A DNA stretch of 31,908 nt from Desulfovibrionaceae bacterium. Its GTDB lineage: Bacteria; Desulfobacterota; Desulfovibrionia; Desulfovibrionales; Desulfovibrionaceae. Location: NCBI GenBank assembly GCA_017613475.1, contig JAGADT010000157.1, positions 1 to 31,908 on the forward strand, read 5' to 3'. Under the pieces are notes generated by a model. That model made no database searches, had not been told where the DNA came from, and saw nothing but the letters and a program-made list of their open reading frames with translations. Both the position numbers and the translations under genes were made by a program. Positions 22,129 through 30,043 of this stretch are shown here, piece by piece (position 1 is the stretch's first letter; each line of letters starts with the position of its first letter).

Positions 22129-22578
22129 CTACTCATCGTCTGTAGGACGGATGGTCAGGACAGGGCACTTCGAGTTCTTGACGACCTTTTCAGCCACGGA
22201 GCCAAAGAGGATGAGATCCAGCCCCTTGCGCCCGCGGGTGCCCATGACGATCATGTCGGCATGTTCCTTTTCCGCAAGGTTCAGGATTTCTTCCGCCGCA
22301 TAGCCCACAACAACAATGCCCTGGGCATCCACGCCCTGGAAATGTTCGGCCACGAAATCAGCCATGGAACGCTCAGCGCCGGAAACAATTTCGCCAACAA
22401 AATTATCAATGGTGTTCGGTGGAACATGGAAACCGGTATACTGAGTCAGTGTAGGAGCCGCATACACCACGGTGACGCGCGCGTGCGACATCTTGGCCAG
22501 CATGACCGCGTATTCTGCCACCTGCTTGCTTTGATCGGAAAGATCAAGAGCACAGACGATATTCTTGAGTTGAGACAT
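22129..22578 (-). CDS. universal stress protein, UspA family (array member 1)
   Basis: 149 residues; ATG 22578 has GGAGG 7 nt upstream, better than the frame opening at 22599. M-S-Q-L-K-N-I-V-C-A-L-D-L-S-D start, A-D-M-I-V-M-G-T-R-G-R-K-G-L-D-L-I-L-F-G-S loop, and K-C-P-V-L-T-I-R-P end. First gene of the array and closest to the promoter at 22651-22679. Its protein differs more from members 2 and 3 than these do from each other. Confidence 0.93.
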   Translation of the reverse strand: MSQLKNIVCALDLSDQSKQVAEYAVMLAKMSHARVTVVYAAPTLTQYTGFHVPPNTIDNFVGEIVSGAERSMADFVAEHFQGVDAQGIVVVGYAAEEILNLAEKEHADMIVMGTRGRKGLDLILFGSVAEKVVKNSKCPVLTIRPTDDE

Positions 22579-22622
22579 CACACGACCTCCATTGTGCATT
22601 ATTCAAGCGCAGAATAGAACAT

Positions 22623-22639
22623 CAGAATGTGTTATTCTG
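22623..22639 (-). promoter_or_regulatory. palindrome downstream of usp promoter, candidate operator
   Basis: CAGAAT (22623-22628), 5 nt, ATTCTG (22634-22639): a perfect inverted repeat just past the predicted transcription start. A third CAGAAT half lies at 22610-22615. Position and symmetry suit a repressor or activator site; the regulator is unknown. Confidence 0.45.
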
Positions 22640-22650
22640 TTTGCATAGGC

Positions 22651-22679
22651 ATAATAACGTGTTTCACGATTGTAGACAA
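22651..22679 (-). promoter_or_regulatory. usp array promoter inside waaA 3' end
   Basis: On the minus strand TTGTCT (22674-22679), 17 nt, TATTAT (22651-22656), a good sigma70-type match. The -35 and part of the spacer overlap the last codons of waaA, and a run of nine G/C pairs (22680-22688) directly abuts the -35. Confidence 0.65.
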
Positions 22680-24013
22680 GGGGGGGGGTCCCGCATTGGC
22701 TGGAGCCAGCCTCCGGCAATGTCCGCGCACCGCGCCAGGCCGCCCCTGTGCGGCGCCAGCCAGGCGGCAAAGGCTGCGCGCACTTCGCCAGGATCCCTGG
22801 GCTCTTCGCTGCCCATCGCCGCTGCCAGATCTGCCGCGCCGGCGCATTCCCGCACCAGACCGCAGCCCAGCAGCCCCTCACCTTCCGCCGGACGGAGCGC
22901 CCAGCTAAAATTGGAGGTAAACGGCCCCACATAGGGCACCCTGCCGCAGGCCAGGGGCTCCAGCAGGTTCTGCCCGCCCAGCGGCGCAAGGCTTCCGCCC
23001 ACAAAAACGCGTTCCGCAAGCGTGTACAAAGGCATCAGCTCGCCAAAAACATCCCATACGATCACCGTGCCTAAAGGCAGATCCTGCCCTTCCAGCTGGC
23101 TCCTGAAGGCAGTGGAAAAACCGGATTTCTCCAGCCCTTCCTTCCACGCAGCCGCGCGATGCAGATGCCGCGGGGCAATCACCAGCCTCATGCCGGGCTG
23201 CGCCTCCCTGAAAGCCGGCAGGGCTTCCAGAAGGAGCGATTCTTCCTCCTCCCTTACGGAGGCAAAGAGAGCCAGGGGATGCGCCCCGATATCAGGCAGG
23301 AGAAGGCGGAGAGGCGAAGCATCCGGCAGGCTTTCCGGCGCCGCGCGGTCAAATTTGATATTGGGCACGACGCTGACCGCAGATTTGCACGCCGACCCGC
23401 CAAAGAGCTCCCGAAAGCGCTCCGCATCCCGAGAGGAAACGGCGGCGAGTTCAGCCGGCGCGACCGAAGACCCGAACTCAGGGAACAAGCGGCCCAGGCG
23501 CAGGAAATTCCTGAGGCTCTTTTCCGTCATCCTGCCGTTGAGCACAATGACAGGCACGCCCTCACCTGCGCAGGACAAAAGCAGCCCCGGCCACAGCTCT
23601 GTTTCCAAAAGGGCCAAAACCCTGGGGCGGACCATGCGGACGGCCCGCAGGGTCAGTTCTGGGCTGTCCAGCGGGCACAGCGTCGCCTGGACAGACAAGT
23701 CAGGACGCTTTTGCCTTAGGCTGTCCTGCATGCGGACAAGCACATCCAGCCCCTGCCGCGTCCATGTGGTCGCAAGCACCCTGCAGGGAGCGGAAGAGAC
23801 AGGCAGCGCCTCAATCAGGGAAGCCGCAAGAAAGGCCTCCCCGCCGGATGCCGCCTGCACCCAGAGATCCGCGGGCTCCGCCCAGCCTTCCGGCACAAGG
23901 CGCTGGGACCAGCCGTCCGCCAGGCGCTGGTTCCGCTTTAAGAAAGGAAAAGCTCCGCGCCAGGCCAATCCGTAGAGCCTGGGCAGAGCCTCACTACGCC
24001 CCTCAGTCCCCAT
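22664..24013 (-). CDS. waaA: 3-deoxy-D-manno-octulosonic acid (Kdo) transferase
   Basis: 449 residues from ATG 24013, which overlaps the ddl end by 11 nt (GGAAAG upstream); the frame opens further up to 24070 inside ddl, adding 19 moderately hydrophobic residues. It transfers Kdo from CMP-Kdo to lipid A precursor at the inner membrane. Visible GT30 features are V-Q-A-A-S-G-G-E-A-F with the catalytic Glu at about 59, E-T-E-L-W-P-G-L-L, V-L-N-G-R-M-T-E-K-S, F-A-S-V-R-E-E-E, A-P-R-H-L-H-R, and V-F-V-G-G-S-L-A-P-L-G-G-Q-N-L-L-E-P-L. The short form lacks the membrane-anchor helix usual at the N-terminus, a point in favour of the longer start. The C-terminal end is encoded by a G9 tract. Confidence 0.92.
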   Translation of the reverse strand: MGTEGRSEALPRLYGLAWRGAFPFLKRNQRLADGWSQRLVPEGWAEPADLWVQAASGGEAFLAASLIEALPVSSAPCRVLATTWTRQGLDVLVRMQDSLRQKRPDLSVQATLCPLDSPELTLRAVRMVRPRVLALLETELWPGLLLSCAGEGVPVIVLNGRMTEKSLRNFLRLGRLFPEFGSSVAPAELAAVSSRDAERFRELFGGSACKSAVSVVPNIKFDRAAPESLPDASPLRLLLPDIGAHPLALFASVREEEESLLLEALPAFREAQPGMRLVIAPRHLHRAAAWKEGLEKSGFSTAFRSQLEGQDLPLGTVIVWDVFGELMPLYTLAERVFVGGSLAPLGGQNLLEPLACGRVPYVGPFTSNFSWALRPAEGEGLLGCGLVRECAGAADLAAAMGSEEPRDPGEVRAAFAAWLAPHRGGLARCADIAGGWLQPMRDPPPCLQS

Positions 24014-24926
24014 GCTTTCCAGACCTGTGCTGCACAGCCATTTCAAGCAGCCTGCCAACCAGGGAAACATAGGAAAGCCCGGCTGCGGCTGCGGCTTTTG
24101 GGACCAGGCTGACGTCGGTCATCCCCGGAAGCGTGTTGACTTCCAGGATGAAAATCTCGCCGTCCTCCCGCACGATAAAATCCGCGCGGCTGTAGCAGGA
24201 AAGGCCCAGGGCGCGGTGCGCGGCAAGGGCAGCGTCCTGAACGCGGCGCAGGACATCCTCCGGCAAAGGCGCGGGGCAGATTTCGGCGGCGCCTTCCGAG
24301 CCGGCATATTTATCGTGGTAATCAAAAAAGGCATTCTTGGGCACTATAAGGATTGGCGGCAGGGCCTCATCGCCCAGCACGCCGCACGTCACTTCGCGCC
24401 CGGGGATAAACGTTTCCAGAAGCGCCTCGCTGCCCGACTCAAAAATCTCCTGAAGGGCAGGCCTGAGCTCAGCCGCACTGTTCACGCGGGACAAATGCAG
24501 GCTGGAACCGCCGGTATTGGACTTGGCAAACAGGGGGTAGGGGAAGGGCGGCTCCCAGCCTTCTTCCGGCATGGCGGCAAGAAACAGGCCTTCCGGCGTT
24601 TTCAGCCCAGCCTGGCGGAACACGGCCTTGGCCGCCGCCTTATGCAGCGCAAGGAAGGATCCCGCGGCATCCGACCCCTGGTACGGGCACCCGACCCTGT
24701 CCAGCAGGGCCTGGACAAGCCCGTCTTCGCCAGGCTGGCCGTGCAGGTTCAGGAAGGCTGCGTCGTGCTTCCTGGCCGCATCCATCAGCGCATCAAGATT
24801 TTCATCCAGCGTAAAAAGCGTGACCTCGTGCCCAAGTTCGAGCAAAGCCCTGCGGACCGATTCCGCGCCCATCAGCGAAATGTTACGCTCCGGGGACCAG
24901 CCGCCCGCTATCAACAGTACTTTCAT
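24003..24926 (-). CDS. ddl: D-alanine--D-alanine ligase
   Basis: 307 residues, usual length. It joins two D-Ala with ATP for peptidoglycan precursors in the cytoplasm. The start MKVLLIAGGWSPERNISL is the family N-terminus (ATG 24926). N-L-H-G-Q-P-G-E-D-G-L-V-Q-A-L is the substrate-binding loop, then P-L-F-A-K-S-N-T-G-G-S-S-L, V-T-C-G-V-L-G-D-E-A-L-P, and the Mg2+-binding E-V-N-T-L-P-G-M-T-D-V-S-L-V-P-K. The first 44 nt overlap the end of the HD gene, and GGAG lies 11 nt upstream, so translation is probably coupled. Confidence 0.95.
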   Translation of the reverse strand: MKVLLIAGGWSPERNISLMGAESVRRALLELGHEVTLFTLDENLDALMDAARKHDAAFLNLHGQPGEDGLVQALLDRVGCPYQGSDAAGSFLALHKAAAKAVFRQAGLKTPEGLFLAAMPEEGWEPPFPYPLFAKSNTGGSSLHLSRVNSAAELRPALQEIFESGSEALLETFIPGREVTCGVLGDEALPPILIVPKNAFFDYHDKYAGSEGAAEICPAPLPEDVLRRVQDAALAAHRALGLSCYSRADFIVREDGEIFILEVNTLPGMTDVSLVPKAAAAAGLSYVSLVGRLLEMAVQHRSGKHGD

Positions 24927-25590
24927 GAAGAGGAAGCTCCAATTGCGCCGAAAGGGCGCGTTCAAGAATCACAGCCCGGTTGTAGGCCCTGCCGATGGTT
25001 TCCTTGCGCCGGGGGTCCAGTTTCCCGTAGCGTTCAAGAAGATCGCTGTAGCGCTCCTCTATCTTCACATACGTATCGTGCTTAACCCGCCGGTCGGAAT
25101 AACTCACAAAAAGCGCGGGGGAGCACACATTGTCTGGGTATTCCCACGGCCATTCCACATGGTGCAGGACAGCCTGCGCTATCCGGTAGTTGCCCGTGGC
25201 TTCAAGCACCCACGAGGCGCCGAGCTGCGCATGGCTCCCGCCAAAAAGAATGCAGTATTTCTTGGCAATATCGTGAAGAAGCCCGGCGGCCCTGGTAACC
25301 CTCACCAGGTTTTTGGGGCACGGGGGGTGGCTGCCGGGAGCGGCACTGGCCGGATCATCCGATTCGCCGTACAGCTCCACGGCGCGCCTGGCAAGAATGG
25401 TTGCCAGATCCGCCACGCAGCGGCAATGCCTGCGGATATGGTCCGGCATCCCGTAATGGTCCCACAGTGCCTCGCACGCCTCATCAGAAGGAATTTTGCC
25501 GCTCGATCCGTGCATCGAACCATCAGCGACATCCAGCCATGGCACGGGCTTAAACCACGGAAGATTTCTGGATTCAAGCTGTCTCGTCAT
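24883..25590 (-). CDS. HD domain metal-dependent phosphohydrolase
   Basis: 235 residues from ATG 25590 (AGGA 8 nt upstream; the frame opens to 25671). Candidate metal ligands are His55 (R-R-H-C-R-C-V-A-D-L-A), His106-Asp107 (L-L-H-D-I-A-K-K), His120, His143/His144 (V-L-H-H-V-E-W-P), and Asp166 (S-Y-S-D-R-R-V-K-H-D). The order matches HDIG-type phosphohydrolases acting on nucleotides or related phosphates; substrate is unknown. The YqeK-like arrangement L-L-H-D-I-A-K is suggestive only. It lies between the DUF2156 gene and ddl in a same-strand run, sharing a 44-nt overlap with ddl. Confidence 0.85.
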   Translation of the reverse strand: MTRQLESRNLPWFKPVPWLDVADGSMHGSSGKIPSDEACEALWDHYGMPDHIRRHCRCVADLATILARRAVELYGESDDPASAAPGSHPPCPKNLVRVTRAAGLLHDIAKKYCILFGGSHAQLGASWVLEATGNYRIAQAVLHHVEWPWEYPDNVCSPALFVSYSDRRVKHDTYVKIEERYSDLLERYGKLDPRRKETIGRAYNRAVILERALSAQLELPLHESTVDSGRLVPGA

Positions 25591-25690
25591 CAAAAACATC
25601 CTGTTGATGTACGCTGTTTCCCGCCTTTGGAAGGGGTTGCCCAGGGCAGCGCAGCCGGGGTGAAAAGGCAAAAAAGTCCGGCGGCCGCGC

Positions 25691-25724
25691 AGGCGGCTTC
25701 AGGACATCATGCTACAAGCCGCCT
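25691..25724 (-). terminator. possible terminator between DUF2156 and HD genes
   Basis: AGGCGGCTT (25691-25699) pairs with AAGCCGCCT (25716-25724). On the minus strand a T-run (25671-25675) follows 15 nt later. Spacing is long, so it may only be a partial terminator; the gap 25591-25751 holds no gene. Confidence 0.4.
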
Positions 25725-25751
25725 ATGGCGTCAACGCAGGCGCCGGCAGCC

Positions 25752-26630
25752 CTAAGAAAAGACTACGCGGTTTTTACGCACAAAAGCGCAGGGGTAATAG
25801 CTCTGCTTGGCCGCGCGCAGGCCTTCCTCCCCCGCGTCCTGCTCGCGGTTGATAAAGGCAAAGCCGGCCCCTGCCCTGGCGGCAAAAAACATGTTCATCG
25901 CCTGGTATACGCCCCTGTAAGCCGCCAGCCCCTTCTCAAAATGCACAACCATTGTCTCTGCGTCCAGAGGCTCGCCCATGCTGAAAGCCGCCATGGCCCC
26001 TTCCACAAACAGCCCGGCGGACTTCAGGAACGGGCAGCGCGGCCAAAGGCGCAAAATCCTCTGCTGCACACGGTATTCGGCAAGCAGCGCCTCCGAAACC
26101 TCCTGCCGCTGCGCCATCCACTGCCGCAAAAACCCTTCTATGGCCTCCGCATCTTCAGGCCCCAGTTCGCGGTAATCCACCCCGTACTGCTTTACAAACG
26201 CGTTGACGTGATTTTTTTTGCGGTGGAGCTTATTTCCCCGCAGCGCGGCCAGCGCTTGCTGCTCATACACGTATTCCCACTGCTCAGGCGTTTCCTCCAC
26301 GCGCACGCCTTTGCCGCAAAGCGCCGCAAGCTGCGCGCAGAGCCTCTCAGGCACACGTTCCCATACGCAGCCGGGGGGCAGCATTCCAAGCACGGCACCC
26401 CAATCCGCCAAATCCCAATCGCCCAGAGGCATCCACCACGAATCAGGCGCAGGCCCATCTCCGAAGCTCCCCAGGAAAAGGAGCCCCCCGAACTCGCTCC
26501 ATTGCAGCCGGTATTCCCCGGCCCAGCCATACAGGTTGGTAAAGGTGCAGTCCGCAGCATGCACGGGCGTTGCCTCCCAGTACCGGCCATGAACGGCTTC
26601 AAACGCCTCATCTACAGGATGCCATTCCAT
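25752..26630 (-). CDS. DUF2156 (phosphatidylglycerol lysyltransferase-like) protein
   Basis: 292 residues from ATG 26630 (AAGGA 8 nt upstream, 10 nt after the MATE stop); an upstream open extension reads through MATE and is rejected. The fold is a tandem GNAT-like domain of the DUF2156 family: L-R-G-N-K-L-H-R-K-K-N-H-V-N-A-F in the middle, S-A-G-L-F-V-E-G-A-M-A-A-F-S-M-G, and F-A-F-I-N-R-E-Q-D-A-G-E-E-G-L-R-A-A-K-Q-S-Y-Y-P near the end. Related proteins (MprF soluble domain) transfer aminoacyl groups, but without a membrane domain the activity here is unknown. It is probably cotranscribed with the MATE gene. Confidence 0.85.
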   Translation of the reverse strand: MEWHPVDEAFEAVHGRYWEATPVHAADCTFTNLYGWAGEYRLQWSEFGGLLFLGSFGDGPAPDSWWMPLGDWDLADWGAVLGMLPPGCVWERVPERLCAQLAALCGKGVRVEETPEQWEYVYEQQALAALRGNKLHRKKNHVNAFVKQYGVDYRELGPEDAEAIEGFLRQWMAQRQEVSEALLAEYRVQQRILRLWPRCPFLKSAGLFVEGAMAAFSMGEPLDAETMVVHFEKGLAAYRGVYQAMNMFFAARAGAGFAFINREQDAGEEGLRAAKQSYYPCAFVRKNRVVFS

Positions 26631-26640
26631 CAAATAATCC

Positions 26641-28032
26641 TTATAACCGCCCCGTCCTTGCCCTGGAGGCGGACATGCTGCGCATGGAAAAACGGGTCCA
26701 GTCGCAGAACAAGAAAACCAGCAGCAGGCACATGGACTGCACAGCCTGCGAAACAAGCATGGCCATGAACACCCCTGAGGCCGAACGCCACAGCACATGG
26801 CCCAGATACCACGCCAGAGGCAGCCGCACGCACCAGACAGAAAGGCTGAATGCCCGCATGGGGTACACCGTTGCGCCGGAGCCATTGAAGACGCCTGATA
26901 AAATAATGCTGGCGACAGAAAAGGGCACCGCCAGAATGTTATATGTCAAATACGACACCGTCTGGATCTGGACAGAGGGATCAGGGGTGAGGAATGCGGC
27001 CAGGATATGCCTTGCCGGCCACAGCCCCGCGCCCACAAGGCTCATGGTTCCGCAGCCAATGGCCAGGATGTGCCGGGCAATCCTGCGTGCTCCGGCGCTG
27101 TCCGCCCGGCCCAGGCTGCGCCCGGAAAGCACCCCGCCCGTCATGCCAAAAGCCACGGCCGGCATAAAGAGCAGGCCCTCAATGCGCAGCCCGGCCGTCA
27201 GCCCCGCCAATGCCGGCACACGCCCTTCAGGCAGGGAAGCCGTAATGATAAAGAGCACCAGGTAGCCTGTCTGCCACAGCGCCGATGTTGCCAGGGCAGG
27301 GACTGTCACCCGCATAAGGTACGGGCCGCCCTGCCTGACCCAGCGCCAGCGCGGCCAGCTTACCCTGGTCAGCAGGCCGTCTTTCCACAGCCAGAACAGG
27401 AGCACCGCCGCCCCAAGGTTGACGGAAAGGCAGGTGGACCAGGCGATGCCCCTGGCTCCAAACGCGGGCAAACCCCACCAGCCAAGGCCAAAGCCAAGGT
27501 CTCCGGTCACGTTGAGCGCCACGGACCCCAGCATAACACATAAGGGGCGCGAAACCGCCTTGGCTGAACGGAACATGGCCGAGCAAATGGCCATGCCGTA
27601 ATGCCCGGGCAGGGCCCACATGGTTACATTAAAGAACATCAGCGCCGCGGGCATGATGGCTTCCGGAGTTCTCAGCAGGGCCAAAAGCGGCCCGCGCAGG
27701 CAGAAGGCCAGCAGGGCCACGAACGTGCCGGCCAGAATGGCCCCGGTGCAGACAAGCCCCACATAACGCCGCGCCCGGTCCATTTTGCCGCCGCCAAGGG
27801 ACTGGCTGACCGAGGCTACTGCCCCGCTTACCGTCGCCATGCAGAGCATCATCAAAAAGACCTGGCACTGGGTAATCAGGCCCATCGAGGCCTGAATCTC
27901 CGGCCCCATCTGCCCCGCGGTCCAGACATCCGTCATGCCAATGACAAACTGGCACATCAGGGTGAGCAGCTGGGGCCATGTCAGCGCGGCGATTTCCCGC
28001 CAGACGCCGTCTTGTTCAGAAAGGCTGTCCAT
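26641..28032 (-). CDS. MATE family efflux transporter
   Basis: 463 residues, about 12 hydrophobic helices in two pseudo-symmetric halves: I-A-A-L-T-W-P-Q-L-L-T-L-M at the N-terminus, T-D-V-W-T-A-G-Q, and in the second half R-V-T-V-P-A-L-A-T-S-A-L-W with L-R-I-E-G-L-L-F-M-P. MATE pumps exchange drugs or metabolites for Na+ or H+; substrate is unknown. AAGGGGG precedes the ATG (28032) by about 8 nt. It lies 24 nt after trmL. The N-terminal half is well conserved, so the assignment is firm. Confidence 0.93.
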   Translation of the reverse strand: MDSLSEQDGVWREIAALTWPQLLTLMCQFVIGMTDVWTAGQMGPEIQASMGLITQCQVFLMMLCMATVSGAVASVSQSLGGGKMDRARRYVGLVCTGAILAGTFVALLAFCLRGPLLALLRTPEAIMPAALMFFNVTMWALPGHYGMAICSAMFRSAKAVSRPLCVMLGSVALNVTGDLGFGLGWWGLPAFGARGIAWSTCLSVNLGAAVLLFWLWKDGLLTRVSWPRWRWVRQGGPYLMRVTVPALATSALWQTGYLVLFIITASLPEGRVPALAGLTAGLRIEGLLFMPAVAFGMTGGVLSGRSLGRADSAGARRIARHILAIGCGTMSLVGAGLWPARHILAAFLTPDPSVQIQTVSYLTYNILAVPFSVASIILSGVFNGSGATVYPMRAFSLSVWCVRLPLAWYLGHVLWRSASGVFMAMLVSQAVQSMCLLLVFLFCDWTRFSMRSMSASRARTGRL

Positions 28033-28056
28033 CCCCGCACCCCCTTGCAGGCTTGT

Positions 28057-28569
28057 TCACCGCGATCCAAAAACAGGCTGGCTGCTCACCCACTCGTCAA
28101 GAATCCCGGCGTTCTGCAGCGCAAAATAGAGCACAATTCCCGCCGCGGTCGATAAATTCAGCGATCTCACACACGGCGCCCCGGACTCCCGGCTGACCTC
28201 AGGGGCAAAGGGCAGGCGCACGCGGTACGGCGTCATGGCATAGGCGGCATCAGGCAGCCCCTTGGTTTCCCTGCCGAAAAGCAGCGCGTCGTCCGGCAAG
28301 AAAGGGAAGCGGTGCGCGGGCTCTCCGCCTTTGGCGCTCGCCGGAATAATCCGCACACCCGCGTTGGCCGCGCGCCAGTCCTCCAGCGAGGACCACACGC
28401 GCATATCCACAAGGGGCCAGTAATCAAGCCCCGCCCGTTTAAGGTACCTGTCCTCCAGCTTGAATCCCAGGGGCTCAATAAGGTTCAGCCGGACTTTCGT
28501 TGCCGCGCACAGCCTGGCAATGTTGCCGGTATTCGGCGGAATCTCCGGCTGAAACAGCACAACCTGCAT
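28057..28569 (-). CDS. trmL: tRNA (cytidine(34)-2'-O)-methyltransferase
   Basis: 170 residues, full length for this SPOUT family. It methylates the ribose of the wobble base in tRNA-Leu using SAM. V-V-L-F-Q-P-E-I-P-P-N-T-G-N-I-A-R-L-C-A starts the protein, L-L-F-G-R-E-T-K-G-L-P is the cofactor loop and R-S-L-N-L-S-T-A-A-G-I-V-L-Y closes the trefoil knot. AAGGAG precedes the ATG by 6 nt. It heads the tight MATE-to-waaA run. Confidence 0.95.
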   Translation of the reverse strand: MQVVLFQPEIPPNTGNIARLCAATKVRLNLIEPLGFKLEDRYLKRAGLDYWPLVDMRVWSSLEDWRAANAGVRIIPASAKGGEPAHRFPFLPDDALLFGRETKGLPDAAYAMTPYRVRLPFAPEVSRESGAPCVRSLNLSTAAGIVLYFALQNAGILDEWVSSQPVFGSR

Positions 28570-28588
28570 GACGGACTCCTTGGCAGCA

Positions 28589-28614
28589 GGCGGGGGCCGG
28601 AGCCGGCCCCCGCC
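28589..28614. other. GC-rich hairpin between trmL and HMA gene
   Basis: GGCGGGGGCCGG (28589-28600) pairs with CCGGCCCCCGCC (28603-28614). No U-run follows on either strand, but it is strong enough to pause or process a transcript from the HMA gene into trmL. Confidence 0.5.
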
Positions 28615-28632
28615 CCAAAAACCGGATAAACG

Positions 28633-28827
28633 CTATTTCACCTTGAAGCCCAGTTTTTCCACGGCCTCACGGATGGCTTTTTCCAAAGACAGGTCGCCAT
28701 CCCATGTGACAGCGCCGGTCGCGAGATCCACATCCACATTGCTTACGCCGGAAATGGCGCTCACCGCGTCAAAGACTTTCTTGCGGCAATGCCCGCAGGA
28801 CATGCCGGTAACCTGCAGCTTATTCAT
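28633..28827 (-). CDS. heavy-metal-associated (CopZ-like) small protein
   Basis: 64 residues, one HMA domain of ferredoxin-like fold: V-T-G-M-S-C-G-H-C-R-K-K with Cys10 and Cys13 as copper/soft-metal ligands, then V-S-N-V-D-V-D-L-A-T-G and A-I-R-E-A-V-E-K-L-G-F-K at the end. Stand-alone HMA proteins carry Cu(I) to P-type ATPases in the cytoplasm. No CopA ATPase or copper regulator is in the window, so its partner is elsewhere. AAGGA precedes the ATG by 8 nt, and a hairpin CGGGGC/GCCCCG (28842-28856) lies in its leader. Confidence 0.92.
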   Translation of the reverse strand: MNKLQVTGMSCGHCRKKVFDAVSAISGVSNVDVDLATGAVTWDGDLSLEKAIREAVEKLGFKVK

Positions 28828-28841
28828 TTTTCAAGTCCTTT

Positions 28842-28856
28842 CGGGGCGCTGCCCCG
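28842..28856. other. short hairpin in leader of HMA gene
   Basis: CGGGGC (28842-28847), GCT, GCCCCG (28851-28856), just upstream of the Shine-Dalgarno. On the + strand it is followed by CGTTTTT and could be a terminator, but no + strand gene ends here. The rest of the gap to 29099 shows only a small TCCGCC/GGCGGA hairpin (28985-29005). Confidence 0.35.
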
Positions 28857-29099
28857 CGTTTTTATGGCTATGGGCGAAATGGCCCGCTTGAAGCTCAATG
28901 CTTCCGTTCAAAAACATACATGAAAGAAATAGAAACGCCAGACGCTTTGGCAAGCACCTCCAAAAAAGAAAAAACTCACCGCGCTCCGCCACTTTACGAG
29001 GCGGAAAGCCCGTGCTATCTGAAAGGCTCACCGCATCACTCGCAACACACGTTCCGGATAACGCAGCGACGCCGACCGGACAAAACGGGAGAGGAAAAC

Positions 29100-29978
29100 A
29101 TGTTTAAGGGAGCCTTTACCGCACTGGTGACGCCTTTTAAGAACGGAAAGGTAGATGAAGAGACGTTCCGGCAGCTTGTCGAACGCCAAATCGAACAGGG
29201 CATCCACGGCCTCGTGCCGTGCGGCACCACCGGCGAATCCGCCACGATGAGCCATGACGAACACAAAGCGGTCATCAAAATCTGCGTGGAACAGGCCAAG
29301 GGCCGCGTGCCGATTATTGCCGGCGCCGGGTCAAACAACACCGCGGAAGCCATCAGCCTGACCAAATTTGCCAAGGAAGCCGGGGCGGATGCCGTGCTGC
29401 ACATCACCCCCTACTACAACAAGCCCACCCAGGAAGGGCTGTACCAGCACTTCAAGGCCATTGCCAAGGCCGTGCCCATGCCCATAGTCATGTACAATGT
29501 CCCCGGGCGCACGGGATGCAGCATGGCTGCCGCCACTGTGGCGCGCATCGCGCGCGACGTGCCGGAAGTCGTGGGCATCAAGGAAGCCACGGCCAACATG
29601 ACCCTGGCCTCCAACATCCTGGAGCAGTGCGGGCAGGATTTCGACGTGCTCTCCGGCGATGACTTTACCGTTCTGCCCGCCATGTCCCTGGGCGTGAAGG
29701 GCGTCATTTCCGTTGTGTCCAACGTGCTCCCCGGAAAAATGGCCGCGCTCTGCAACGCCTTCTTCGCCGGCGACCTGGCTGAAGCGCGCCGCCTGCACTA
29801 CGAGCTTGAGCCGCTGAACCGGGCCATGTTCCTTGAAAGCAACCCCATCCCCGTCAAGGCGGCCATGGCCATGCTTGGCCTCCTCGGCCCGGAAATCCGT
29901 CTGCCCCTGGTGCATCTCCAGCCGGCCAACGAAGAGACGCTCCGCGGCGTGCTCAAAAAAATGGGGCTCCTTAAATAA
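29100..29978 (+). CDS. dapA: 4-hydroxy-tetrahydrodipicolinate synthase
   Basis: 292 residues. It condenses pyruvate with aspartate semialdehyde on the way to diaminopimelate and lysine. M-F-K-G-A-F-T-A-L-V-T-P-F is the family start; ATG 29100 has GGAGAGG upstream, whereas the frame opens to 28920 without family similarity. Thr44/Thr45 (P-C-G-T-T-G-E-S), Tyr132 and Arg137 (Y-N-V-P-G-R-T) and the Schiff-base Lys161 (G-I-K-E-A-T) are all present. No lysine riboswitch was recognised in the 240-nt leader. Probably cotranscribed with the SUKH gene 65 nt downstream. Confidence 0.96.
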   Translation: MFKGAFTALVTPFKNGKVDEETFRQLVERQIEQGIHGLVPCGTTGESATMSHDEHKAVIKICVEQAKGRVPIIAGAGSNNTAEAISLTKFAKEAGADAVLHITPYYNKPTQEGLYQHFKAIAKAVPMPIVMYNVPGRTGCSMAAATVARIARDVPEVVGIKEATANMTLASNILEQCGQDFDVLSGDDFTVLPAMSLGVKGVISVVSNVLPGKMAALCNAFFAGDLAEARRLHYELEPLNRAMFLESNPIPVKAAMAMLGLLGPEIRLPLVHLQPANEETLRGVLKKMGLLK

Positions 29979-30043
29979 CCATTTATCCTCGACTAGGGCA
30001 GCCATCATCAGGCTGGCCGAAATTCAGGGAGTTATACGCCATC

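Noticed and set aside
28857..29099. Lysine riboswitch upstream of dapA
   Set aside because: Only a 6-bp hairpin is visible; the five-helix L-box structure and its conserved core were not found.
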